A stretch of DNA of 64,000 nucleotides from Myxocyprinus asiaticus. Its lineage: Eukaryota > Chordata > Actinopteri > Cypriniformes > Catostomidae. Of this stretch, positions 33,191 to 42,927 are shown piece by piece; position 1 is the first letter of the stretch, and each line of letters begins with the position of its first letter. The stretch is from positions 42,056,501 through 42,120,500 of the forward strand of contig NC_059365.1 in the NCBI RefSeq assembly GCF_019703515.2. Reading direction: 5' to 3'. The position numbers were made by a program, and so were the translations under genes. The notes beneath the pieces were generated by a model. It made no database searches, was not told the DNA's origin, and saw nothing but the letters and a program-made list of their open reading frames with translations.

Positions 33191-34487
33191 ACACCACAGA
33201 GCCAGCGGGAAATGTTATTCCAGGCGGCTCATTATTATCCGATGGTGGGTCATTTAGTATAGAAAAACACTGAACCGACTAATGGCCCATTTTTATTGGC
33301 CGGGCATTTGCGGGGATGTTCGCAGGTGGTATGCAGTGTGCTGTGAATGTCAGCTGGTGAATCCGCCGGCTACCCCAAGAGAGCCGTTGCGCCCTCTTCC
33401 ATTAATCGAGGTCCCTTTCGAAAGAATTGCCATGGACCTCATCGGACCATTAGAGCGGACAGCACATGGACATCACTTTGTCCTAGTTCTTGTGGACTAT
33501 GCAACACGATATCTGGAAGGAGTGCCTCTGCGAAACATCTCAGCACGCAGTGTTGCGGAGGCACTCTTCAAAATAATCTTCTGAGTGGGGATTCCGAAAG
33601 AGATCCTCACTGATCAAGGCACTACATTTGTGTCACGGACACTCCGTGAACTCTACGAATTATTGGGTATTAAATTGATTCACCCCAGTGTTTACCACCC
33701 GCAAACAGACGGGTTGGTGAAGCGATTTGATAAAACCCTGAAATATGACGTACACGAGGATGCTAGAAATTGGGATAAATGGCTCGAACTCCTGTTATTT
33801 GCGGTACGAGAGGTCCCACAATCCTCCACAGGGTTTTCCCCATTCAAGCTGCTGTATGGGTGGCGCCCGCGTGGCGTATTCAACGTCATATGGGAAACTT
33901 GGGAGGAGGGACCTTCAAACAGTAAAAGCGAAATTCATTATGTTCTTGATCTTAGAGCAAAACTCCACACTCTGGGTCAACTAACATAGGATAATTTTCT
34001 CCAAGCTCAAGAACGTTAAGGCCGACTGTATAACAGGGGCACTCAGCTCTGGGAATTTGCACCAGGAGATAAAGTGCTCGTATTACTCCCCACATCGAGC
34101 TCCAAATTACTCGCCAAGTGGCAAGGGCCCTTTGAGGTCACACGACGAGTGGGGGATCTCGATTATAAGGTGAAACGAACCGATAGAGGGGGCGTATGTC
34201 AAATATACCATCTCAACCTCCTGAAATTATGGAGGGAGGCGGTCCTGCTGACGTTGGCTACAGTAGTTCTGGAGAGGGTGGAGCTCAGACCGGAGGTGGA
34301 CACAAAAACCAATCATGTTGCCCCGGTCACTTGTGGAGATCACCGCTCACTGTATCAAGTCACAGAGGTTGTCGAGTTGCAGAAAGAATTTGCAGACGTG
34401 TTTTCTCCTCTGCTGGGTCATACAAACCTCATCCAGCACCACATCGAGACTGAGCCGGGGGTAGTGGTACGTAGCTGTCCCTACTGA
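33191..34487 (+). pseudogene. Integrase (HHCC, DDE core, GPF/Y), catalytic Glu replaced
   Basis: Integrase inserts the cDNA into the chromosome. The N-terminal zinc domain is visible as 'AHYYPMVGH' in a shifted frame (about 33228) and CCECQ (about 33340). The core has AMDLIGPLERT (first Asp, 33435-33437) and LTDQGTTF (second Asp, 33612-33614). The Glu position after 35 residues, in the HPQTDGLV.RF motif, is AAG (Lys) at 33720-33722. 'AKWQGPFEV' (GPF, 34125-34133) marks the GPF/Y module. Stops lie at 33582 (TGA), 33987 (TAG) and about 34017 (TAA), all in one frame. It runs directly into the RT region. Confidence 0.85.
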
Positions 34488-35192
34488 CTGCCCGAACACA
34501 CACAAAAAAATAATTGTTCGGGAAGAATTAGATGCAATGCTCGATATGGGAGTAATAGAGGAATCCCACAGCAATTGGTCTAGCCCGGTTGTTCTAGTGC
34601 CTAAGAGTGACGGGTCTGTATGGTTCTGTGTGGATTATAGGAAAGTCAACATGGTGTCTGAATTTGACGCATGCCCAATGCCTTGTATTGATGAGTTGAT
34701 TGATCGGTTGGGCACTGCTCGATTTTATTCGACAATGGATTTGACAAAGAGTTATTGGCAGAGCCCCTTAACGCCAATATCTGGCAAAAATGGCCTTCTC
34801 CACACATTTGGCTTACACCAATTTGTGACGCTTCCGTTTGGTTTGTTTTTTATGGCCCCAGCTACGTTTCAGCGCCTCATGGTACGAATCCACAGACCGC
34901 ACTCGGCTTCCACCACTGCCTATCCGGATGACATCATTATATACAGTAATGATTGACAGCGGCACATGAAGCATCTGAGGGTGGTTCTGAGGTCACTGTG
35001 ACGGGCGGGACTCACAGCAAACCCCAAGAAGTGTGCAATTGGATGGGTGGATGTACGGTATCTGGGTTTCTACTTAGACCACGGGCAGGTGCGTCCCCAA
35101 ATTGACAAAACTGCGGCAATTGCGACCTGTCGGAGACCCAAGACCAAAAAGGAGGTGAGACAGTTCCTGGGGCTGGCTGGCTATTATAGAAG
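34488..35192 (+). pseudogene. Reverse transcriptase, truncated before RNase H
   Basis: RT copies the element's RNA to DNA. After a frameshift in an A-rich stretch (34497-34512) come MLDMGVIEESHSNWSSPVVL, 'GSVWFCVDYRKVN', 'FYSTMDLTKSYWQSPL' and 'LPFGLFFMAPATFQRLM', the conserved fingers and palm blocks. The active site YPDDIIIYS is at 34921. A TGA near 34955 and another near 35000 break the frame. The thumb side continues to 'KEVRQFLGLAGYYRS' at 35190, then stops abruptly at another element's LTR. RNase H is absent. Confidence 0.85.
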
Positions 35193-35540
35193 TGTAAGTT
35201 CAATGGAAAGGAGGAGGCGAGAACCGGCTTAACAACAAAAGACACAACATAAACAAAAAGACACAACCAAAAACATACAGGTCAGCTGCTTGTAATTCTC
35301 TCTCTGTTGAACTCCGGTCAGCTTTATCCCTCTCGGGCTTGATCAGCCTGATTAGGGGCCAGGTGTGCAGAATCACGGCCCGGCCCCGCCCTCCGCCCTG
35401 CCACATTCCTCCCTCTTTCTTTCAGGCCGGGGAGCTCCTGGCATGATGTACACCCCCCCCCCCCTTCCGGCAGGTCATCCCCACCTTCCTGGATCTGGGA
35501 GGGGACGGGGAGGAAAACAACAATAACAAAAAAAACATGG
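35193..35540 (-). mobile_element. 3' end of an opposite-strand LTR element (LTR plus 3' UTR)
   Basis: The LTR (35193-35405 in window coordinates) reads on the minus strand from TGTGGCAGGGCGGAGG to CCATTGAACTTACA, with GGATAAAGC as TATA-like box. It shares 'ggccccgccctc', 'cagcctgattagggg' and the terminal 'gcctcctcctttcca' block with the solo LTR at 42997. Just outside it (35406-35425) is a purine tract on the minus strand. It is followed by 'ggatgtacatcatgccagg'-type 3' UTR shared with the compact element (28018-28034) and a C12-14 run at 35452-35464. The rest of the element is missing. Confidence 0.7.
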
Positions 35541-36320
35541 TACTTATACACCGTAACGGTGATTATACCCAACTAAAACAATACTAATATTTAAAAAGAT
35601 AGGGAAAGGCCAACACGGAGTGGCAGCGGGAGAGAGATGTCACTGATGTCATTGTAGAAATTTGTAGTCAGCCATGACTAAATTATTCAGTGAGTTTAAA
35701 CTCCCAATTGCAGGGGATCTCAACATGGCGGCTCTCATGAATGAGCTCCCAGCACCATATGCAGAATAACGCATATAAATACTGATATGCATAGAGTCTT
35801 CATCTCATGTGAATGTACATCATTTTAAATGTATTTTCCAAAAATACTATTCATTTCTTTCTGTTTAAAAGTTTAGTGATTAGCAAAAAAAAAAAAAAAA
35901 AATGTTATACACAAGAGTGCGTCTTTAATGTTTAGCCAAATAATTGACATGCTTTGACTCTTTCTCTCTCTCTTTCTCTCTCTCTGTCTATCTCTCCAAT
36001 CTCTACACTGAACCTTGTATATATGCTTCATTGTCTGTCCCATATGTTCTTTGCATTTGACCTCTTTAGCAAAAGCTAAAGTTCTTTACAGACTATATGT
36101 TACATTACATAAGTCCAGGTTCTATTAAGAACCGAAAGTCTTATCTCACAGTCATAATTCTGTGCAGTTATGAGTGCCATTTATTAAAAAAAATTTTTTT
36201 AGTACCATCAACCACCCACTTGCTCTGTTCAACTCCATTAGCCACATCCTCAATATACCCCCTCAGCTGTTGAAGTCTCATAGAGCTACGCTCCCATGCT
36301 AGCATCCTCACAGCACACAT
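35541..36320. other. Unassigned DNA
   Basis: No gene recognised. It includes an A-run at 35887-35902 and a (TC)n-like stretch at 35957-35988. Confidence 0.35.
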
Positions 36321-36321
36321 T

Positions 36322-36410
36322 TTAAAGAAATAGTTCACCCAAAAATGAAAATTCTGTTATTGTTTACTTTTTTAAGAATCTTCACGCAGCTCTTTTCCAT
36401 ACAACAATGA
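36322..36410. repeat. Angel-like element, left end
   Basis: TTAA at 36322, then AGAAATAGTTCACCCAAAAA and 'atgaaaattctgttattgtttac'. The matching right end is not seen, so it is truncated. Confidence 0.6.
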
Positions 36411-36744
36411 TTTATAGTAACTGCATTTGTCCAAAAAAAAAAAAAAAGCACCTTACAAGTAACATACAACCATACATACTTTTTAGGTGAACTAGATTTA
36501 AACATTTAAATCTAGTCCTGTTTAAAGCAGTAGAGGGGCTCACAATCTGTCATCTAATGTTCACCCTCAAGATCACCTGCTTTTCCGAGGACCTCCACTT
36601 AATCAGAGTGACTGATCTGAAAAATTTCCAAATTTAAGATACATTAGTTGGTTAGTTTCTCGAGTTGTCATTTTCTCAGCACAATGTCAAACTGTCAGGG
36701 AACTGTTTGCATGCAAGACTGTTACACGTTCACAAGAGTGTGAT

Positions 36745-37170
36745 TTAAAGGTGCACTCAGTAATTTTTTCCTCATTAAAAAAGTTGAACTCCTAAAGACA
36801 TGAATTGTAATTTTGCTATATATGTTGGAAATCATGAGCACGCACATTAAAATGAAGACTCCAGTCATATCAGTAACCTTATAAAAGCTGTTTTATTTTT
36901 CATGGAGAGGGTCGCACATGGGGGCTGCCATGTTAGAATCACATGACCAACTCACATGATTCAACTACTCGTTAAATCTCAGTAACCATCCTGATATTTG
37001 ACACTTTCACTCACTGATTAAAGTAACCATGGCTGACTGTGAATACAAAATTTCAACAATGGCATCTGAAACTGAAAACTATTGATTTTAAATGATGCTG
37101 CATCCAAGCCGCTAGGTGTCAGTGTAAGTCCAAGATGACACAAAGACAGAAGTTACTGAGTGCACCTTAA
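36745..37170. mobile_element. TTAA-flanked inverted-repeat MITE
   Basis: TTAA at 36745-36748 and 37167-37170. The termini are AGGTGCACTCAGTAA and its inverse TTACTGAGTGCACC. The 420-bp interior is non-coding. The superfamily (piggyBac- or Kolobok-like) is not decided by the sequence. Confidence 0.75.
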
Positions 37171-37260
37171 AAGGAATATTTTCTGTAAAATAAAACAGTC
37201 CTCAAGTCTACATAAAGTTGTTTACTTCCTGACCACAAAAACAAACATATCTAGACTTTT

Positions 37261-37450
37261 ACATGTTCTGGGTGGTTGCTAAGGTGTTCTGAGTGGTTTA
37301 TAGTTGGTTGCTCGGCTGTTGGGTGGTTGATATGCTGGTTGAAGTGGCTTTTGGTGTGTTGCTATATGGATTCTAAGATGTCCTGAGTGGTTGTTAAGCG
37401 TGTTGCTATGTGGTTGCTAGGGTGTTCTGTTTGCCAGGTGGTTACTTACT
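37261..37450. repeat. Minisatellite block 1 ('ggttgctagggtgttctg')
   Basis: Irregular tandem copies of 'gtggttgctaaggtgttctgagtggtt'. It is the same unit as the larger array at 38235-38985 but shorter and more diverged. A 32-bp flank 'ttaaaaggaatattttctgtaaaataaa' occurs before (37168) and after (37459) the block. Confidence 0.7.
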
Positions 37451-37490
37451 GACCTAAGTTAAAGGAATATTTTCCATAAAATAAACAGAC

Positions 37491-37736
37491 CCCTTCCAAA
37501 AATCAAGAGTTCATGGCAAACTTGCCGCAAATTCGCCATTGATCATTTTCACATGCAAATGAGCTTTGCGGCAAATTGTCAATGTTTGCAAAGGTTTGCC
37601 GAAGGTTCACCACTACTGTTGAAGAGCTGCAAAGTTCTGGCAAACATTTGTGTTAAATCAAAAGCTCATTTGCATGTGAAAATAAAATATTAATTGCTGC
37701 AAATTTGCGGCTAGTTTAGATTTTTTGTAAGGGACA
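37491..37736. mobile_element. 'CTTACAAAAATC' palindromic MITE, copy 3 (best preserved)
   Basis: The left end is 'ccttccaaaaatcaagagtt' and the right end TTTAGATTTTTTGTAAGGG. The interior folds back: 'ttcacatgcaaatgagcttt' (37549) is the inverse of 'aagctcatttgcatgtgaa' (37662). It is about 245 bp and non-coding. It lies between the two minisatellite blocks. Confidence 0.7.
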
Positions 37737-37739
37737 TTA

Positions 37740-38230
37740 AGTCTAAATAAATGTGTGAACACCTGTACACTCTTATCATATGTCTTATACTCATCATGTA
37801 GTTATAGAGTGCTTCTTTTAGTAGAGCTCATTAACAGTTCACATTAGGCAACCTCCAAATGCTTCCTTCTTCCTATACATGACTCACACATTGTCTATTT
37901 TTCCAGTTTTATTTGGTGCTTAAGTGAAATCTCAGCTGACATATATTGCGTATTCTGAATCCTGTCTGAAAAATGAGGCGTTTTCTTTCCCATTTGTGGA
38001 AAGACAGATTGGCCCAAAGATAATGATGGAAACAAGCTCTGACACTCAAAATTTAAGGAAACGTCTTTTTGTCTGCTCATGGTATGATACTTATGAACAG
38101 ATGGAGGAAACTGAACATTAAGAAAATATACATATTTAATTTGAGGCAATATATTGCCTAAAATGAGGGTTGCCTTCAATGTGTCTTTATAACACAATTG
38201 TACTTAATAGAAACCAAATTCTTTTAATTT
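37740..38230. other. Unassigned DNA between repeats
   Basis: No gene recognised. The 100-codon minus-strand frame at 37895-38197 and the 65-codon plus-strand frame overlap and lack domains. Confidence 0.35.
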
Positions 38231-38234
38231 TCTG

Positions 38235-38985
38235 AATGCTACGGTGTTGTAGATGATTACTAGGGCATTGCTATGTGGTTGTAAAGGTGGTCTGAGTGTT
38301 TTTTTAGCCCGTTGCTATGCAATTTAGTGTGTTCTAGGTGATTGCAAGGACATTACTATGCAGTTGCTAAGTATTTTGAGTGTTATTTAGCATGATGCTA
38401 TGCATTTGCATGGTGTTATGGGTGGTTGCCAGGATGTTGTCATGTGGCTGCTAAGTGTTTTGAGCTTTAAGCCCATTGCTATGCATTTTCCTGGGTGTTC
38501 TTGGTGGTTGCCAGGGCTTTGCTTTGCGGCTACTAAGTCTTCTGAACATTTTTAGCCTAGTACTTTGCATTTGCCAAGGTGTTTTGGGTGGTTGCCAGGG
38601 TGTTGCTATGTAGTTGTTAAGTGTTCTTAGCATATATTTAGCCTGTTGCTATGCATTTGCCAGGGTGTTCCGGATGGTTGCCAGGGCATTGCTATGTGGT
38701 TGCTAAGTGTTCTAAACATTTTTAGCCTGTTGTTATGCATTTACCAGGGTGTTCTGGGTGGTTGCCAGGGTGTGCTATGTGGTTGCTAAGGTGGTCTGAG
38801 TGTTTTTTAACATGTCTCTTTGCTTTGCCAGGTTGTTCTGGCTGGTTGCCATGGTGTTGTCATTTGGATGCTAAGTGTTCTGAGCATTGTTAGCCTATTA
38901 CTATGCATTTCCCTGGGTGTTCTGGGTGGTTGCTAGGCAGTTAAAAAAGGTTTTCTGAGTGGTTTCTGGGTGGTTGCTTGGTGGC
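38235..38985. repeat. 84-bp minisatellite, about eight units
   Basis: Each unit reads roughly 'tgctatgcatttgccagggt / gttctgggtggttgccaggg / tgttgctatgtggttgctaa / gtgttctgagcatttttagcctgt', about 84 bp, and itself looks like two related halves of about 42 bp. Units differ by scattered substitutions. The array is followed by sequence (39000-39240) shared with the locus at 8580-8960. Confidence 0.8.
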
Positions 38986-39249
38986 CCAAGTCAAAAACAC
39001 CCACCCCCAAATCTCATTGAAATTGTGGTCCCTCCATATGGCTATGGTTTCTCTTTTGCTAATTTTTTATCTGCAAGGAAAAGAAAAGAAAAAATCTTAA
39101 ATGTGATCATTTAGAAAAAATAATTGGCCACCCTCCTCAACAAGCCTCTAAATTTGAGTCATCATTCATGTCATTAGCACAAATGGTGCCAGACAAGTTA
39201 TGCTCCAAAGCATTATGGGGTTTAAAAATGTTGTTCAATTCCCAATAGT

Positions 39250-40400
39250 TTATTAATAGTTGCTACATTTTTATCATTTTCTTCATATGGCTTCAGTATA
39301 GTATCTTAAAATATTAACTGATTGTCACAAATATGTGGAACTCTAAGCTTGAACTTATATTGTGTCTATTCAGAGTATTGGAGAGCTTGCTACAGACGAG
39401 TGATTGTCCTCCTGTCCAAGTCTCCAGCAGTGCCTTCAAGCATCTGGCCATGTCATCCTTGTGTCCTCACAAATACCCTTCTACAACACCAGATGTTTCC
39501 ACACATATTGTTGTCCAATCAGAGTGCCAGATTTTCCCTCCCTGACTTGAGTCCACCAGGTGGCATTGGCAGATATTTGAGTGTGCTCTGTGCATTACGT
39601 AATTCTCCTCATTTCCTCAAACAGGTTCTAAAAAACTAATTTCCATGTCAATCGAGAATAATTACTATTAATGCTTTAAATAACACTACTTAGTTTGTGT
39701 CGTGTTCATGGATACCAGTCTTTATAATGAAAAATGAGCAGTATTATCATAAGTGTATTTTTTTTTTTTTTTAATCTCTCCTGTATAGCATGTACAGTGT
39801 GGTAGGCAGAAAAACAGAGAGACAAATATATACTACCACCCACACATGCATGTATGACCCTGTGCATCTCAAAGCAGCGAGATCGGCCCCCACATCCATG
39901 CACACACCAGCGATTTTAACATCCAGGAGTCAAAGTCACTCTCAGAAACACATGCATGGGCTGGCAGAGGCAGTCACGGCATTCACTATCACATGGATGG
40001 AGGGTTGGTCCAGAATCATGGAGATCAAAGTGGAAAAAAAGGGTTCAAACTAACAAAACTATGTCTGTATGTGGGTTGGGAGAGAAAGGGAGCCATGTGT
40101 GCTGTATTTAGCATGCTGCCTGTTGATGCAGTCTTTAAAGTGTCTTGTACAGTGCGCTGTCAGTTGTGTTTAGAGAACGCCGCTGCGTAGCTCTGCCTTG
40201 GATTATAACAAATCTGTCATGAATTTTAGATGGTACTGTACGCAGGGATTCGGCAGCCCAAGAGGCTGCAGTTGGCTGTGAATTGTCATTAGCAGCTCCC
40301 TCCATAGTTGTGAGTGGTGAAGTTGTACTGGCATTGTATGATCTCTGCTGAGAATACTCACTTTTCTCTGCTGATCTGGGTCCAAATCGATATCCAGAGT
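39250..40400. other. Unassigned DNA, several overlapping open frames
   Basis: From 39320 to 39640 and 39790 to 40200 composition is more balanced and open frames of 105, 70, 87 and 65 codons occur, but none has a domain, signal peptide or supporting splice structure. Probably single-copy intergenic or intronic DNA. Confidence 0.35.
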
Positions 40401-40403
40401 GTT

Positions 40404-40411
40404 AAATGTCA

Positions 40412-40452
<41 letters not shown>

Positions 40453-40455
40453 ATT

Positions 40456-40482
<27 letters not shown>
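40404..40482. repeat. (TC)n-(TA)n compound microsatellite
   Basis: About 20 TC units followed by TATC/TA units. The open frames through it (SLSLSL, YIYIYI) are artefacts. Confidence 0.9.
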
Positions 40483-40486
<4 letters not shown>

Positions 40487-40721
40487 ATGGCAAAACTGAC
40501 CCGAGATCAGTCCTCACTGGACTGAGAGATGCGCTAAATTTCACCCTTTTTCAAAAACCAACCTGGACTCATAGAATCATGTCACAATACCTACATTTTT
40601 GCAAAATGAGATTTACGTTTTACATATCGCAGCACTTCCCTGACACTAGAGGCACTACAACAAAGACTTTTAATCACTTTCATGCAAAGCACGAGTGAAA
40701 TTGCGGATTATCATTTTACAT

Positions 40722-41138
40722 ACAGGTCGACCAGTAGTGGATTTTGCCGATACCAATAACTAAGGTGGTGGGGAAAGGCCGATAATCAGCTTAATTGGCT
40801 GATAGTTTTTTTAAATCAATTTATAGAAAGTCGGAAAAAAAAAAAATTCTTTCATTATATGGCGGGCAAAGACAAATAGTCCAAAATGAATAAAATCCCA
40901 GATGCAGTTTCTGTTCAACCAAAATCCCAATAATAACCAGAAAAAAATCAGATTTTGTGCATAAAGCAGGACTTTTAAGTATAAACGGTAGAAAATACCG
41001 GGGACTCTTATTTTTGAAATGATGAAAAATCTATCTGCAACTATCAACATAGATTTTTGCCGATAACCGGTAGTTCCAAAAAGCAACTATCGGCACTGAT
41101 TAATTGGTAAAACTGATATATCGGTCTACTTCTTATTT
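40722..41138. repeat. Inverted-repeat element with 'gccgata/tatcggc' words
   Basis: The left end 'aggtcgaccagtagtggattttgccgatacc' and the right end 'gataaccggtagttcc...gatatatcggtctac' are inverted relatives, and GCCGAT / ATCGGC words fill both arms. The interior has no transposase. A decayed non-autonomous DNA element of unknown class. Confidence 0.5.
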
Positions 41139-41216
41139 TATACCTATTTTGACCTGTTCCTCGCCCAATGCTACGTTATGACATCTAAACACTTTTACAA
41201 AAGCGCATGATTTCCC

Positions 41217-41376
41217 TCACCAAAAATCTAAACTAGCTGCAAATTTGCAGCTCATTATTTCAACATGCAAATGAGCTTTTTGTTCGCCACAAATGTTTGC
41301 AAGAAGTTTGCAGCTCTTTGCCGGCAGTGGTAAATCTCTGGCAAATCTATGGATAAACTCTTGATTTTCGTAAGGG
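41217..41376. repeat. 'CTTACAAAAATC' MITE, copy 4 (shortened)
   Basis: The left end 'tcaccaaaaatctaaactag' and right end CTCTTGATTTTCGTAAGGG are present, with 'aacatgcaaatgagcttttt' inside. At 160 bp it lacks about 85 bp of the centre compared with copy 3. Confidence 0.6.
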
Positions 41377-41419
41377 TTGAAAGTTGATACAGTTTGATGT
41401 TTGCATTAAATAATCAACT

Positions 41420-41705
41420 AAATTTCAAGCTTATTCAAATGCAATCAAAATTTGTGGTAGCACAATTGATGGAGCATTGTACTTGTGATGTAGTGGACCA
41501 GGGTTTCAGTCCTGAAGAGCATGTGAGTCAACACATGTGCAGAAAGTGTCATAGAAGCAACACAAAATTATGTAATTGCTTTGGCAATTGCATTTTTTAT
41601 CTTTTATATTCTTTTTATGACACTACCGGTTGGGTTTAGGTTTAAGATATAGGGTAAGGAGGTATGTTTTGTTGATTTAAAACACAATAAAGTGTTAACC
41701 TTAAA
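41420..41705 (+). mobile_element. tRNA-derived SINE, copy 2
   Basis: The box A-like 'agcacaattgatggagca' is at 41459-41476, and the decayed box B-like GGGTTTCAGTCC at 41501. 'gagcatgtgagtcaacacat', 'gtcatagaagcaacacaaaat' and 'tttttatgacactaccggtt' match copy 1 at 26205-26515. Confidence 0.6.
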
Positions 41706-41724
41706 AATCTCTAGGGTTAGGGTT

Positions 41725-41732
<8 letters not shown>

Positions 41733-41762
<30 letters not shown>
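41733..41762. repeat. (TA)n beside a mariner-type end
   Basis: About 14 TA units ending exactly where the next element's terminus begins. Confidence 0.9.
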
Positions 41763-41767
<5 letters not shown>

Positions 41768-42280
41768 GTGCAAAAGTTTTAGGCACTTGTGAAAAATATT
41801 GCATAGTGAGGATGTCTTCAAAAATAATGCCATAAATAATTTTCATTTATCAATTAACATCATACAAATCCAGTAAACATAAAAAAGCTAAATCAATATT
41901 TGGTGTGACCACCTTTGCCTTTAAAACAGCCCCAATTCTCCTAGGTACACCTGGACGCAGTTATTCTTGGTTGTTGGCAGATAGGTTGTACCAAGCTTCT
42001 TGGAGAATTCATGACAGTTTTTCTATCTATTTAGGCTGTCTCAATTGCTTCTGTCTCTTCATGTAATCCCAGACTGAGTCAATATTCAGTGGGGGCCCTG
42101 TAGGGGCCATACCATCTGTTGCAGGGCTCCCTGTTCTTCTATTCTAATCATTTCTATTAGCAAAAGTAATGTTTGGGAGTCTAAAATTAATTTTTCCTAT
42201 TGACACACTAAAGCTGAAGATATAAATAACCATCTTAAGACAAATGCTTTTGTGAAACATCTTAAGTGCCTAAAACTTAT
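41763..42280. mobile_element. Non-autonomous mariner/Tc1-type element, right end clipped
   Basis: The left terminus is AGTACTGTGCAAAAGTTTTA. The right side has the inverse 'taagtgcctaaaactt' and then turns into TA repeats, so the last 12 or so bases are missing. The interior keeps non-coding or decayed transposase sequence ('tttggtgtgaccacctttgcc'). No open transposase frame. Confidence 0.65.
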
Positions 42281-42287
42281 ATATATA

Positions 42288-42843
42288 CACTACCATTCAA
42301 AAGTTTGGGGTCACTTGCCTGAAATGTTTCTCATGATCTTAAAAATCTTTTGATCTGTAGGCGTATGCTTAAATGTTTGAAATTAGTTTTGTAGACAAAA
42401 ATATAATTGTGGCAACATATTCATTTATTTAATTACAAAACTAAAATTGTATAAAAAAAATTAAAAAAAGGTTTTTGAAATGGATGACTTGGGCTGAATA
42501 ATAAAGAAAAGCAGCCAATAAGTGCCCAACATAGATGGGAACTCCTTCAATACTGTTTAAAAAGCATCCCAGGGTGATACCTCAAGAAGTTGGTTGAGAA
42601 AATGTCAAGAGTACATGTCTGCAAATTCTAGGCAAAGGGTGACTACTTGGAAGATGCTAAAATATAACAGTTTTGATTTATTTTGGATTTTGTTTAGTCA
42701 CAACATAATTCCCATAGTTCCATTTATGTAATTCCATAATTTTGATGACTTTACTATTATTCGAAAATGTGAAAAAATAAAATAAAATAAAATAAAATAA
42801 AATAAAGAATGAGTAAGTGACCCTAAACTTTTGAATGGTAGTG
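42288..42843. mobile_element. Non-autonomous Tc1-type element, complete ends
   Basis: The left end is CACTACCATTCAAAAGTTTG and the right end its inverse AAACTTTTGAATGGTAGTG, with TA on the left and a TG (decayed TA) on the right. The interior contains an AAAAT pentamer array (42775-42805). It has no transposase. Confidence 0.75.
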
Positions 42844-42844
42844 T

Positions 42845-42846
<2 letters not shown>

Positions 42847-42925
<79 letters not shown>
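42847..42925. repeat. (TA)n of about 39 units between two Tc1 elements
   Basis: A pure TA tract between the element ending at 42843 and the truncated Tc1 starting at 42926. Confidence 0.9.

Positions 42926-42927
<2 letters not shown>

Larger units (their letters stand above)
31390..35192 (+). mobile_element. Gmr1-like Ty3/gypsy retrotransposon, 3'-truncated
   Basis: A 5' LTR, a tRNA-Phe-type primer-binding site, gag with a CCHC knuckle, retropepsin, integrase and then reverse transcriptase. Ordinary Ty3/gypsy elements have RT-RNaseH before integrase. The order here is that of the Gmr1-like group first described from cod and other deuterostomes. The element breaks off after the RT connection (35192), where another LTR element lies in the opposite orientation. 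RNase H and the 3' LTR are missing. Stops and frameshifts occur throughout. Confidence 0.85.

Noticed and set aside
35580..35640. Missing 3' LTR of the Gmr1-like element, suggested by 'gtggcagcggg' near 35624
   Set aside because: Only about 11 bp match the LTR start, and the following sequence diverges at once.
38235..38985. CRISPR-like array
   Set aside because: Units are contiguous, diverged and without spacers, in vertebrate DNA. It is a minisatellite.
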